This document shows, piece by piece, positions 7,523 through 16,178 of a DNA stretch of 38,898 nt. The stretch covers positions 1-38,898 of IMG/VR virus record IMGVR_UViG_3300033148_006761. One strand, given 5' to 3'. Positions within the stretch are counted from its first letter, which is position 1; each line of letters begins with the position of its first letter. Source of the stretch: a virus. A program made the translations under genes and the position numbers. The notes below the pieces were generated by a model that saw only the letters and a program-made list of their open reading frames with translations, had not been told where the DNA came from and searched no databases.

Positions 7523-7903
7523 ATGCCCCGAAAATCTGTTAAGAACGCTGGACGGATTCAGCAAATTACAAATAAAACCGTCTGGAAACGGGCTGATTTC
7601 TATGCGGAAATATGGGGTGTTGGTGGTGCTCTGAGCGCTGGTATTATTGCTCTTGATCTTCTTGATTCTGAGGGGCGTGAAAAGGCAATCAAGATTGCAA
7701 AGGGTCTCGCCGAGGTCGATGGTAAAGTCGACAAGACCGGCACGGCCCGCCCTGCAGTTGTGGATGCTGTGGATATTGTTAAGTATGCAACCGTCCAATA
7801 CAAGCTGCTTTCGAAAGAGGACAAAGAGGCCCTCGATGAGCTTCGCAGGATATTATCCCCACCACCCCCGCCGCCGAGGAAACGCAAAACAAAAACCGGT
7901 TAA
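7523..7903 (+). CDS. Unknown protein with proline-rich tail
   Basis: A protein of 126 residues of unknown family. Residues 1-25 are basic, followed by a mostly helical alanine/glycine-rich middle (WGVGGALSAGIIALDLLD), and it ends with a run of six prolines and a basic tail (RKRKTKTG). Together with the next gene it is transcribed rightward, opposite to all late genes, from the divergent promoter region. It could be the switch regulator or a lysogenic conversion gene. Absence of a Shine-Dalgarno site and the promoter position point to leaderless translation. Confidence 0.6.
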   Translation: MPRKSVKNAGRIQQITNKTVWKRADFYAEIWGVGGALSAGIIALDLLDSEGREKAIKIAKGLAEVDGKVDKTGTARPAVVDAVDIVKYATVQYKLLSKEDKEALDELRRILSPPPPPPRKRKTKTG

Positions 7904-7920
7904 TTGAAAGGGCAGGGGAG

Positions 7921-8334
7921 TTGGAATTAGTCTTTGTGGTATTTTGTGTGCTGCTGCTTTCAATCCTCTTGCCCATTCTTATAACACGGTGGATATTTCG
8001 TGTAAATGTTATAGTGAATTTGCTTGAGAAGATTCGGGGTGAACTCAAGCTGTTAAACGCCAAAATTCCTGACCGGCCTTCGCCAAGAGAGCTCTCTGTG
8101 TTATCGAAATCACTTCCGGCAGAAAACCCTGAAAACTCGCCGCATATTCTTGAACGGGTAAGGATAAAGCCGGAACCAAACAGCTTTTCTGATGTAACCT
8201 GCACTAAGTGTCAATCCAATATTCCGTCAGATGAGCAACCCCATCTTTTCGCGGGCAAGGTGGTATGTAAAAGATGCGACCGAAAACTACGTAAAAAGGC
8301 CGGGCTTGATAATTCGGTTACAACCACTAAATAA
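7921..8334 (+). CDS. Membrane-anchored zinc-ribbon protein, unknown
   Basis: A protein of 137 residues. Residues about 2-24 form one strongly hydrophobic membrane helix, followed by a basic linker, a Pro/Ser-rich middle, and a C-terminal CTKC/CKRC pair (22 residues between) typical of a zinc ribbon facing the cytoplasm. The start is uncertain: TTG 7921 follows AGGGGAG with no spacer, and GTG 7936 is an alternative. It lies 17 bp behind the previous gene, so the two form an operon. The stop abuts the stop of the opposing tail gene at 8335 with no space for a terminator. Expression from the prophage state is possible; function is unknown. Confidence 0.55.
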   Translation: MELVFVVFCVLLLSILLPILITRWIFRVNVIVNLLEKIRGELKLLNAKIPDRPSPRELSVLSKSLPAENPENSPHILERVRIKPEPNSFSDVTCTKCQSNIPSDEQPHLFAGKVVCKRCDRKLRKKAGLDNSVTTTK

Positions 8335-11193
8335 TCAAACCGGCTCGGCGGCGGTGCCTAAGAGCTGCCAGGCGTCCGAGGGTGGCTCATCCGGATCATC
8401 TTCCAGTGCCTTGTAGAAATATCCACCCCACACGACAATATTGCCTGTTACATAATCCTTTTTGGGATTGTATTGATATATTGCGCCCGGGTAAACGGCT
8501 GCCGTGCCTTCAAATGCTATATGATCTTCATCCTCGGTATCGGTTTCGTTGGCAGCTTCCTTCCAATCCATCATGCAACCATAGTTATCTTCGCAGCTTG
8601 CAACAAAGACCGTCTTATAGCCGGGATAATCGGCGTGGTCATCTGTAATATGCTCCCAATTTTCCCCGTTCGGCGGCTTGACTCCGAAATGGGCCCCGCC
8701 CGAAGCAGTTGATGCACCCTCGGTGTCACCGTGCCCCTGCCCAGAGGGTATGTAAAGATACGTATCATCTGGTATTGTATCTTCACATTTAATATACCAA
8801 GTTCGTGTATCATTGTTATAATCCAGTAACTTACCCCAAACCGTTTCGGGAGGAGTTTCTACATTTCTACCAATATCAGTTGGTGTGCAATTTTGATAAC
8901 CTGCTGCGGCAAGAGTAACTATCTGCGTTGCTTCAACGCACTTATACCATTCGCCCTTGCGCAGGCAATATTCGCCTGCTGCAAAAAGATACGTTGACGA
9001 CCAGGTGTCCCAGGGCAATTCCTGCTCTTCCCAGTAAGTTCCGTTCGGGGGCGGATGGCCTGAATGGTTAACCTTGCAGCGGTAACATTTCTGTATCAAG
9101 GAATCATCGTGTTTGATTATGCTTTCACCCGCATGATACGTTCGGTAGTAACTGTAATTGTTCTCGTGCAGCCACATTTGTTCTAACACTATTTCTGACT
9201 GCGGCAGCGAATACTCATGTGTTTTTCCTGGTGGTATGATGATATTGGCGAACATAGAAAACCTGGCTTTATATGATTGCTGGCCGGGGCGTAGCCGTCT
9301 GAACCACCACGTAGATTCAATATCGTTTCGAGTGAATTTCTGCAAATAATATATCCCGTTAAGCGGATGGCTTCCGCCGTCGCCATCCTTGACGCCGTGA
9401 AAAACAAGGGTATATATCTGTGGTGTTGTCCCTTCCAGATTCGCAGGGTCATACTCACCTAAACCACCAAAGCCTTCGAAGCTGTCCCACTTCGGATTTG
9501 GTGCGGTAACTTCTTCATAATATAGGGCTGGCGGTGGAGTTCCTCCAGGAAGCGATGAAGTATATAGCTTGCACCTATAATACTTACCATTACAAAATAC
9601 AAGCGCATTGACATAGTCATACCTATAATCTTCATACCAAAAAGTCACGCTGGTTTTATCTTTATCAGGATAAGGCATAAATGGTTTGGGTGTTACTCTA
9701 CACAATCTGCGAAAGCTCCTCTCGGATTGAATATTTGACCGAGAAGTATATGTCTCATAATTAAAATCACCTTTCGCTTGAAATAGACCGTGGTCAAACT
9801 TGCCGCTCGGGTTACTTGCAAGGGAACTTGTCCGTTGCATATAAAATATGTCATCTTTGTACACTTCTTTTGTGGAGGATTTGTTGTCCCACCATGGGTC
9901 AGTAGGACGTACAAAACAACCTGAATCACGAACTGGAACGCGAGAGTTTTCCCCGGAATAAAGTGACTCAAGCCGCATACCAGTGCATAGTTGCGGGCCG
10001 AAAGGAAAGAACTGCTGTTGCAGACACATTTTAATCCCCTCCAGAGAATATAAATCTGTACCTTCTGACCAAAACCGACTACCCCTATTGATGATAGAAC
10101 CATCAGATTCGTCGCGAAATCTTCTGTTTTCATGGTCGAAAGTATTTGCAAAAAACCGTTTAGAATGAGCAAACGAAATATCTTTACGGGTAAGCCTGAA
10201 ATCAAGGAGTGCCGTAATATCTTTTTCCCAAATACCAGTTAGGTCTGCATCTGTCTTCCAGAGATGGAAAAAATGACTCGGCAGATTTATGTGATGGATG
10301 ATGAGATATAGGTAGCCTTCTTCATCAAAAAACATCTCCGGGACCCAATGCCAATCGTCAGATGTTTGTTCAAGGTAATCCACTACACTACCGCCAGAAT
10401 CGTAAGCCGTCACTATCCAATAGTTGGGGTCATCAAAGTAGGGCCGGTACATACTGAAATAGATTTTATCGTCCGGCGAGACTGCTACCGCGCGACCATT
10501 ATACGAATCGCTTACAGAGGTTTTGCCCCATTTGAAATTCCCATTCGTATCATATTTTTGTAGAACACCTTCTGATTGCAGAGCTGGGTTGCCCCATCTC
10601 TTCCGCGTACAAGTGATAAATATATTATTATTTGAATCGACTGCCACCCGATAACATTCATGTGCTTTTGGATAGCCGCTTTCCCAAATAACCGCACCAT
10701 TGGAAGGATTGACCTTCCACAACTGGTGAGAGTATAGCGGGTCTCCAGGGCCTATGTAATCATAATAACCCACAACAATCAAATTCCCATCGTGGTCAAA
10801 ACACATATCCTTCAGGTGAACATCTGCCCCTCCATAACCAATACGTACTTCCCAAATATCCTCCCATGCTCCAGCTTCCTGTTTATCAAGAGCAACTTTG
10901 AATAAATTAGTACCTGTCCCCGCCTCTCTGAACTCTACGAGAGCATATAAACAATTGCCATCCCATAGAATTTTCTGTACTTCATCCTGGATAGCAAATT
11001 CATCCCATGTATCTCTTAACTTCGAGTCAAATACAATCCCCCCATCGCCGTTCCAGCATTGGATTGAATCTCGGTGGGGAGAGACACTCCATTGATGACC
11101 ATAACCAAACATACGGCCTACGCTTCGCAACAGCTTAGTGCCCTTTCGAGTAAGCAATCTATCGGTTTGACCATGGACAGTAGCAACAGCCAT
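8335..11193 (-). CDS. Large tail fibre or tip protein with beta-propeller-like repeats
   Basis: A protein of 952 residues and the last gene of the late operon. Residues about 40-420 hold repeated strands ending in D-G-N or similar turns (NGDGGIVFDSK, FDHDGNLIVVGYY, VDSNNNIFITC, SPDDKIYFS), like NHL/PQQ beta-propellers. The second half carries several short modules with aromatic residues of the form G-x-Y-Y/W-x-C/A (NGKYYRC, KGEWYKC, GGYFYKALEDDPDEPPSDAWQ), similar to carbohydrate-binding type 5/12 modules. This combination and its place downstream of the tape measure suggest a receptor- or surface-binding tail component. The start overlaps the upstream stop (TAATG). The exact role is inference. 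Confidence 0.65.
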   Translation of the reverse strand: MAVATVHGQTDRLLTRKGTKLLRSVGRMFGYGHQWSVSPHRDSIQCWNGDGGIVFDSKLRDTWDEFAIQDEVQKILWDGNCLYALVEFREAGTGTNLFKVALDKQEAGAWEDIWEVRIGYGGADVHLKDMCFDHDGNLIVVGYYDYIGPGDPLYSHQLWKVNPSNGAVIWESGYPKAHECYRVAVDSNNNIFITCTRKRWGNPALQSEGVLQKYDTNGNFKWGKTSVSDSYNGRAVAVSPDDKIYFSMYRPYFDDPNYWIVTAYDSGGSVVDYLEQTSDDWHWVPEMFFDEEGYLYLIIHHINLPSHFFHLWKTDADLTGIWEKDITALLDFRLTRKDISFAHSKRFFANTFDHENRRFRDESDGSIINRGSRFWSEGTDLYSLEGIKMCLQQQFFPFGPQLCTGMRLESLYSGENSRVPVRDSGCFVRPTDPWWDNKSSTKEVYKDDIFYMQRTSSLASNPSGKFDHGLFQAKGDFNYETYTSRSNIQSERSFRRLCRVTPKPFMPYPDKDKTSVTFWYEDYRYDYVNALVFCNGKYYRCKLYTSSLPGGTPPPALYYEEVTAPNPKWDSFEGFGGLGEYDPANLEGTTPQIYTLVFHGVKDGDGGSHPLNGIYYLQKFTRNDIESTWWFRRLRPGQQSYKARFSMFANIIIPPGKTHEYSLPQSEIVLEQMWLHENNYSYYRTYHAGESIIKHDDSLIQKCYRCKVNHSGHPPPNGTYWEEQELPWDTWSSTYLFAAGEYCLRKGEWYKCVEATQIVTLAAAGYQNCTPTDIGRNVETPPETVWGKLLDYNNDTRTWYIKCEDTIPDDTYLYIPSGQGHGDTEGASTASGGAHFGVKPPNGENWEHITDDHADYPGYKTVFVASCEDNYGCMMDWKEAANETDTEDEDHIAFEGTAAVYPGAIYQYNPKKDYVTGNIVVWGGYFYKALEDDPDEPPSDAWQLLGTAAEPV

Positions 11194-11621
11194 TATGGAT
11201 TATCCCCGATAAAGTCTTCAGTTGAATCTGCAGTAGTAATAAAGCCCCATCGCTCCTCCGGCGTGCCATCGTTGTCGTAAATATATTTGCCCACCCAAAC
11301 CACTTTACCAATAACAAGTTGCGGTGCTATTCTATCCATCCTCGCGCCTCCACATATATCCGCGTAAACATCAATCTCAAATTCATTGCCTTCTGTAGCG
11401 ACTATCCCGGTGGTTTGATTTAAGAGTGAGCACTTGACATGATCCAGGTCTTCAGGGATTTCGGCTATTTGTGCACGCCGCAGACCGCCTCCCGATGACC
11501 CTCCCGGCGGAGCTGACCGGCGGCGGGGTTGCTGGGCTTCCCAGGGTTTCGCGCTAACTATGCGTATAACTTGCTGAAGAATTTCCCGGTCGCTCTTATC
11601 AAGATAAAATTCCTCTCTCAT
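11193..11621 (-). CDS. Unknown tail-region protein
   Basis: A protein of 142 residues with no family recognised. It has a charged N-terminus, a basic Pro/Gly linker (RRRSAPPGGSSGGGLRR, about 33-49), then a beta-rich domain of about 85 residues. The linker suggests a small adaptor joining two parts. It sits between a signal-peptide protein and the large fibre protein and shares a TAATG overlap with the latter, so it is likely a virion accessory or fibre-assembly protein. Confidence 0.5.
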   Translation of the reverse strand: MREEFYLDKSDREILQQVIRIVSAKPWEAQQPRRRSAPPGGSSGGGLRRAQIAEIPEDLDHVKCSLLNQTTGIVATEGNEFEIDVYADICGGARMDRIAPQLVIGKVVWVGKYIYDNDGTPEERWGFITTADSTEDFIGDNP

Positions 11622-12887
11622 TTATCCACTCGTCGCCGTCAGTGTTACGGCGTTATCGGAGTTGACTTTGTTTGTAAGCGTAACGATAGAGGGGTCGTAC
11701 TTTAATTTGCCGCCTTCGTCTAACTTTAATGTCGTTACTGTCCGCGAAGCCGCCGATTTTGAAAAATCAACCGTTCCGCCCGTGATTGTGCAAGTGGTTA
11801 TCGTGCCTGTGGAATTGGCCGTGATAGTGCTGCCTTTGGCGTTAAGCGTCCCTATCGCCCCGCTACCGGCCGTTTGGAGCGTTCCCGCCTCTGTAGTTAC
11901 CGTGGTTGCAGCGCACTGCAGGACAACGTCGCCACCTGTCTGCGTAAGCGTAGTCATTGTAACGCCATCGCCGATATAAACATCCGCATCGGAGGTCGGC
12001 TTGGAAACATAGCTGACTGTGATGGTCCCTACCGTCGCTGTCTCACCGGCCTCGTATGCTATCCCGACCTTACCTTTCAATGCCCGCACGTTTGTCGATG
12101 CATTATTGGCCTTTAATCTGACGGCCGGCATCGTGCCGTTTGTTCCTGAATTATATACGATGATAGTTGATTCGGTTGAACCGACGTCTATATTGATAGG
12201 TGCCGACTCTGAGGGCATACCAGGGCCGTAATATGCACCCAGATTTACAGCCGTTGCCTTGATCTGCAGATATGTTACACCATAACCGGCTGCTGGATTT
12301 GAGCCTATCTGGCTCTGCGAAATATTCAGGCTTGCAAGTGTATTGGCTATGCCGCTTTGGTCAAGGCCGTAGTGAATCGTAGCATCCTCGACATAGACAT
12401 CCTGGCTGGCCGCACCGCCCGGTACCGCGCCGCCCGACCAGTTACCCGTACTGGACCAGTCCTTTGGCCCGGCGTTCGCTGTTATGGCGGCCCGCGTAAG
12501 CGTCGGGGCATCGCCTCCGCTGCCATCATAGACGCTTGATGCCACGGAAAAACCATCACCGGCAGTATCTGCTGTCAATACCAACAGGTAATTCGGGTCA
12601 GCCGTAATCGGCGTGCACAATGAATCGCTTGATGCATTCCAGGCCGCCGCAAGACCATCACAGACCGCCGCTACCGTTTCGGTCCCGGCGACGGTAAAAG
12701 AGATTTGCTCTGTGGTGCCGTCTAGTCCCGTTGCTGTCAAATAATAAATGTCGCCGGTGTTCGGATTTGCCGGTGTGAATCTATCAACCTGTGCGACCAC
12801 AGCGGCGTTGCCGGTAAACCGTACAGTCGCCGCCGATGCCGTGACTGACAAAATCAATATCATCAATATTTCAATTAACTTACGCAT
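11622..12887 (-). CDS. Secretion-signal-bearing tail protein, beta-helix-like
   Basis: A protein of 421 residues. Residues 1-20 are a classical Sec signal peptide (basic MRK, hydrophobic ILMILILSV, then ASAA). The rest is rich in Thr, Ala, Gly and Ser with short repeated strands (TLTQTGGDVVLQCAATTVTTEAGTLQT), typical of fibres and beta-helices. A strong AAAGGAG 9 bases upstream supports this start, so the signal peptide is real and not a mis-called start. It lies between tail genes. Structural phage proteins normally lack signal peptides, so either the protein is exported by the lysogen or it was taken from a surface protein. No enzyme motif is visible. Confidence 0.65.
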   Translation of the reverse strand: MRKLIEILMILILSVTASAATVRFTGNAAVVAQVDRFTPANPNTGDIYYLTATGLDGTTEQISFTVAGTETVAAVCDGLAAAWNASSDSLCTPITADPNYLLVLTADTAGDGFSVASSVYDGSGGDAPTLTRAAITANAGPKDWSSTGNWSGGAVPGGAASQDVYVEDATIHYGLDQSGIANTLASLNISQSQIGSNPAAGYGVTYLQIKATAVNLGAYYGPGMPSESAPINIDVGSTESTIIVYNSGTNGTMPAVRLKANNASTNVRALKGKVGIAYEAGETATVGTITVSYVSKPTSDADVYIGDGVTMTTLTQTGGDVVLQCAATTVTTEAGTLQTAGSGAIGTLNAKGSTITANSTGTITTCTITGGTVDFSKSAASRTVTTLKLDEGGKLKYDPSIVTLTNKVNSDNAVTLTATSG

Positions 12888-12909
12888 TTTACTTTACTCC
12901 TTTCTGCTA

Positions 12910-13815
12910 TTAAACCGCTATAGGCAAATTAAGGGCTGAAAAGGGCAATTTCCTACGTGTTTCAAATTCCAAATAAACAGCAGGTTCCCCGTCTGCCAAT
13001 TTTTTACCTTCACCATCCAAAAGGACCGGCTCACTCAAAACCGTTCCCTCTTTGTCTTTATTTTGCAAAAGCTCTGGAATACCATCAGCGTCAACTCCTG
13101 TTTTTTCTATTCGACCCTCATCTACCAATCTTCTTATCCAGCCAATTTTCGGCGTCCCGGGAATAGGATTGCTTAATCTGAAATGTATTTCATATGTAAC
13201 TTTCCAATAAATCAGGTCTGCTACTCTTGCTCTTTTACCTGATATTTCTATACATTTTGCAAAACCGGGATCAAACCCCAAAAAGATGTCTGAGTTAATC
13301 GCCCCCTTATATTCATGTGCTAACAGGGCGTTGAAAAATTCTTCGTTCCTCGTCATTCTGAATACAAGGTCGTTAAATTCTTCTGATATAGGTGGGTCGG
13401 GAGACTGGCCGGCGGAATTCAGTATTGGATTGCCGTTTATGTCTCTGTCAATTTGTTGATTTGACACGGATTTACCCCATTCGATCTCCGGCTCTAAGTC
13501 GAGGGGATTTTCGATTGAAATATAATTTGCTGTCACTTCGTATATATAAGGTCCTTCGCCCTGTCGGACATCAATTGATTTGACAAAAAGCCACTCCTCC
13601 GGCAAATAGCGGTCCCATTCTTTTGGAATTTTAATACCAGAAAACCGGTCTTTTGCGGTTGCTGCAAGGATAATCCGTTCTTCGGGTGATTCGCCCGGCG
13701 TAAAAACCACGGTAAATCGCTGTGGAACGTCTGCCGATACATGGGTTGTATTTAAATCAACTTCTTTATGATATGTAACTTCTGTATAATCCCTTTTAAC
13801 ACTGTGAACCGGCAT
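12910..13815 (-). CDS. Distal tail or baseplate-type protein, unknown family
   Basis: A protein of 301 residues directly downstream of the tape measure (8 bp gap), the usual place of the distal tail protein. It is mixed alpha/beta with no signal peptide. I recognise no named domain; a segment around residues 95-215 (VSNQQIDRDINGNPIL, then a helical part, then KVTYEIHFRL) looks like a conserved structural core. The ATG at 13815 has AGGTGG 5 bases upstream. Assignment to the tail tip rests on gene order. Confidence 0.55.
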   Translation of the reverse strand: MPVHSVKRDYTEVTYHKEVDLNTTHVSADVPQRFTVVFTPGESPEERIILAATAKDRFSGIKIPKEWDRYLPEEWLFVKSIDVRQGEGPYIYEVTANYISIENPLDLEPEIEWGKSVSNQQIDRDINGNPILNSAGQSPDPPISEEFNDLVFRMTRNEEFFNALLAHEYKGAINSDIFLGFDPGFAKCIEISGKRARVADLIYWKVTYEIHFRLSNPIPGTPKIGWIRRLVDEGRIEKTGVDADGIPELLQNKDKEGTVLSEPVLLDGEGKKLADGEPAVYLEFETRRKLPFSALNLPIAV

Positions 13816-13823
13816 AAATCCAC

Positions 13824-15473
13824 CTATTTATAAAAACTGGCTGGCCTTGGAGGTCTGCCAGTCCGTGATTGGTAAGCCAATCCGCGGGCCATTTTATTTA
13901 AAATATAATTGGTCTTATTGATTGCCTGCACCTCCTCATAAGTGAGTCTTTCGAGTTTTAACAACGGGCTTGGGGCGCCGGGCGCAAACGTCAGGAATGG
14001 TGCCTCACGCATTGTCCGCCCACCCTTCGTGCCCTCTCCAAGTGCAGATAAAATATTGTCCCAAGGTGTTTTTGGATTTATTGGTCTTGGAACATCTTCG
14101 CCGGGACGCTTTCCGCCGCCCCTTAATTCTGCATGAAATTTTTGTTCTCTCTCATTTATCAACCTATAAAGGTCTTTTTCCAAAACCGCTATGGTTTCTT
14201 TTAATGTTTTACCAATAAATTCTTTGCCCGCTATTTTCCGGCCAAGATTGAAAATCAAACCAAGGGGCGTATGCGACCATAAATCATATAAAATTTTGGC
14301 TGCCCTCATCGCCTGTAATGTCATCGATGTCATTGCCGTGTCCCAGGTCAGTTGCATATTCCTGATGTCGAATGCAACACCCTGCAGTGTGATTGTCAGG
14401 TCATCGAGATAGCTTTTGAGCGGACCTTTTTGCATATCATAAAAGGACAGCTTGATGTCACCCAGAACAGATCTGATCCTCGTCAGCGAACCGGCGACGT
14501 TATTTAGTTGCTTCTCGGCTATCTCCTGGGCCGTGCCACCCGCATTGCGAAGGTCCTTTTCATAATCACGAATCGCGGCACTGCCCTCATTCAGCATGGC
14601 CGCCATGCCGGGACCTGCACGTTTGCCGAATATCTGCATAAGCGTCGCCGTCTGTTCGGCCTTGCCCATCCCTGCCATCGACCGATTAAAGTCGTCGATA
14701 ATATCAGCCAGTGGTTTTAAGGCGCCATCCAGCCCCACCGTCTCGATGCCGAGTTTGGCGAGTCCTTTTTCGGCGGCGGTGCTGCCTTTACTTAGTGCCG
14801 TTAATATCTGCCGCAAGGATGTACCCGCCTGCGATGCCTGAACACCGGCGTTACTCATTACCTGTATCGCCGCGGTTAGTTCGACCAGGTCTTTTCCCGC
14901 CGTCCTGCCAATCGGCCCGACATAGCTCATCGCCTCGCCCAACTGGACAAGGTCGGTATTTGCTGTTGTAAACGCCCTTGCCAACACATCTACGGAAAAT
15001 CCCACATCGTCGGCGCTGATACCCAGCCCCTTCATAATCTTGGCTGTGATGTCGGCCGCCTGTGCAATTTCTAATTGACCGGCCGCCGCCAGGTTCAGAG
15101 TAGCCGGCATTGCACGGATTATTTCGTTGACCTTAAATCCGGCCAACGCCAGAAAATTCATACCATCGGCCGCCTCTTTTGCTGTAAAGGCCGTTGTGGC
15201 GCCGAGCCTTTTGGCCGTATCTATAAGGCGCTCCTGATCCTCGGCCGTTGACTGGGAGAGTACTCCGACCCTGCTCATGGTTTTTTCAAATTCCATACCG
15301 AATTTCAGTATTGACCCCACCTGGCGAACGCCGATATATGTAGTAAGCCCCATCGCAAGATATTTGAGATGGCCCCCGAGGGCGCGTGATGATTTTCCGA
15401 TCAAACCCATCTTTCGGCTGGCCTCATCGCGGACCCTAATCAGCATCTCGACTAAATGACTTCTTTTTGCCAT
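13824..15473 (-). CDS. Tail tape measure protein
   Basis: Determines tail length and is ejected with the DNA. The 549 residues show the TP901-type core: amphipathic N-terminal region, then GVLSQSTAEDQERLIDTAKRLGATTAFTAKEAADGMNFLALAGF and LGISADD followed by alanine-rich helices to about residue 310 (MSNAGVQASQAGTSLRQIL). Predicted tail length near 80 nm at 1.5 angstrom per residue, short for a siphovirus. The start overlaps the stop of the chaperone extension (TGATATG), matching the order chaperone-tape measure seen in most long-tailed phages. Confidence 0.93.
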   Translation of the reverse strand: MAKRSHLVEMLIRVRDEASRKMGLIGKSSRALGGHLKYLAMGLTTYIGVRQVGSILKFGMEFEKTMSRVGVLSQSTAEDQERLIDTAKRLGATTAFTAKEAADGMNFLALAGFKVNEIIRAMPATLNLAAAGQLEIAQAADITAKIMKGLGISADDVGFSVDVLARAFTTANTDLVQLGEAMSYVGPIGRTAGKDLVELTAAIQVMSNAGVQASQAGTSLRQILTALSKGSTAAEKGLAKLGIETVGLDGALKPLADIIDDFNRSMAGMGKAEQTATLMQIFGKRAGPGMAAMLNEGSAAIRDYEKDLRNAGGTAQEIAEKQLNNVAGSLTRIRSVLGDIKLSFYDMQKGPLKSYLDDLTITLQGVAFDIRNMQLTWDTAMTSMTLQAMRAAKILYDLWSHTPLGLIFNLGRKIAGKEFIGKTLKETIAVLEKDLYRLINEREQKFHAELRGGGKRPGEDVPRPINPKTPWDNILSALGEGTKGGRTMREAPFLTFAPGAPSPLLKLERLTYEEVQAINKTNYILNKMARGLAYQSRTGRPPRPASFYK

Positions 15474-15474
15474 A

Positions 15475-15825
15475 TCAGAATATCCCTAATTTTCTTTTGT
15501 ACTGGCCCTCAAGATTGAAAATATATTCAGCCGCCTCGACAAACGAGTGCGCCTGGTCAAGTGCACCGCCTGCCACCGGAGGCAGTCCCTTCTCGTATAA
15601 ATGAGCCAGTTTTATTACAAACCAAATATCGCTCGTTATATAATCCAACGGGCAGCAGGCAATCTCGAATTTACCCGTCTCATTACATTCACCACAGCCA
15701 CCGCCGCCGCAGACAACACAGTCATCCGTCAGCGGCTCTATTTGTGTCGGCGGGTCTTTGCACGCTTCTTGGCCCTTGCAGTCTTTGCAGACCTGCCCGA
15801 ACCGGAGCCCGATGGCAACTTTAAT
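15475..15825 (-). CDS. Tail assembly chaperone extension (T part), read by -1 frameshift
   Basis: An open frame of 116 codons, in the -1 frame relative to the preceding chaperone, running from the A9 slippery run to TGA 15475, which overlaps the tape measure start. In the first 59 codons there is no ATG, GTG or TTG, so it cannot plausibly start by itself. The product is Cys-rich: CKDCKGQEAC, then CVVCGGGGCGEC, then CC, suggesting a zinc-binding fold somewhat like the DnaJ zinc centre, followed by a helical domain (ITSDIWFVIKLAHLYEKG). A fusion of 234 residues (118 + 116) is expected, in the role of lambda gpGT, which binds the tape measure protein. Confidence 0.75.
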   Translation of the reverse strand: MKVAIGLRFGQVCKDCKGQEACKDPPTQIEPLTDDCVVCGGGGCGECNETGKFEIACCPLDYITSDIWFVIKLAHLYEKGLPPVAGGALDQAHSFVEAAEYIFNLEGQYKRKLGIF

Positions 15826-16178
15826 TTTTTTTTACTATCAACCGACAGGGTGGATGCACTCGACGTAACAAGCAGTTCCGTTGCCTCGGCTAAAGTCAAT
15901 ATATCCTCTAACGCCTCCGCCCTAAATACTATCGGTTTGCCGGCCAGGTCCATCATGTTCTCCCAGCCGACCAAGCCGACCCTGCAGGCGTCGAAGATTT
16001 TGTCCATAACCTCTTTATTTTTGAATGTTTCCAGCTTGCTCATCACATCCGTAACTTGTTCCCACTGCCTGGCTGTCAGATAGTGATAAATAAAACGCGG
16101 CTGTTCGGCCTCCGGTTTCGCCTTGTCCGATTCAAGAACTATCTTAAATGTCGCTTCCGGGTCAGTTGCTATCGGCAT
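15738..16178 (-). CDS. Tail assembly chaperone (G part)
   Basis: A protein of 146 residues, the counterpart of lambda gpG. Mostly helical (residues 30-105, with ESDKAKPEAEQPRFIYHYLTARQW then helices and an alanine-rich segment). It ends with a Lys/Arg tail after the slippery run (KKLKLPSGSGSGR...). The in-frame product is made most of the time; a -1 shift at codons 116-118 gives the longer GT form. It lies between tail tube and tape measure genes, as expected. Sequence similarity to a named chaperone family is not claimed; position, size and frameshift signal are the evidence. Confidence 0.75.
   Translation of the reverse strand: MPIATDPEATFKIVLESDKAKPEAEQPRFIYHYLTARQWEQVTDVMSKLETFKNKEVMDKIFDACRVGLVGWENMMDLAGKPIVFRAEALEDILTLAEATELLVTSSASTLSVDSKKKLKLPSGSGSGRSAKTARAKKRAKTRRHK
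15825..15833 (-). promoter_or_regulatory. A9 slippery site for programmed -1 frameshift
   Basis: On the minus strand AGT-AAA-AAA-AAA-TTA: nine A residues read as Lys116-118 of the chaperone. Slipping back one base changes TTA to ATT and enters the long extension frame. A-AAA-AAA is an efficient slippery heptamer in bacteria. The chaperone-tape measure position is where such shifts are known to occur. Confidence 0.75.
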
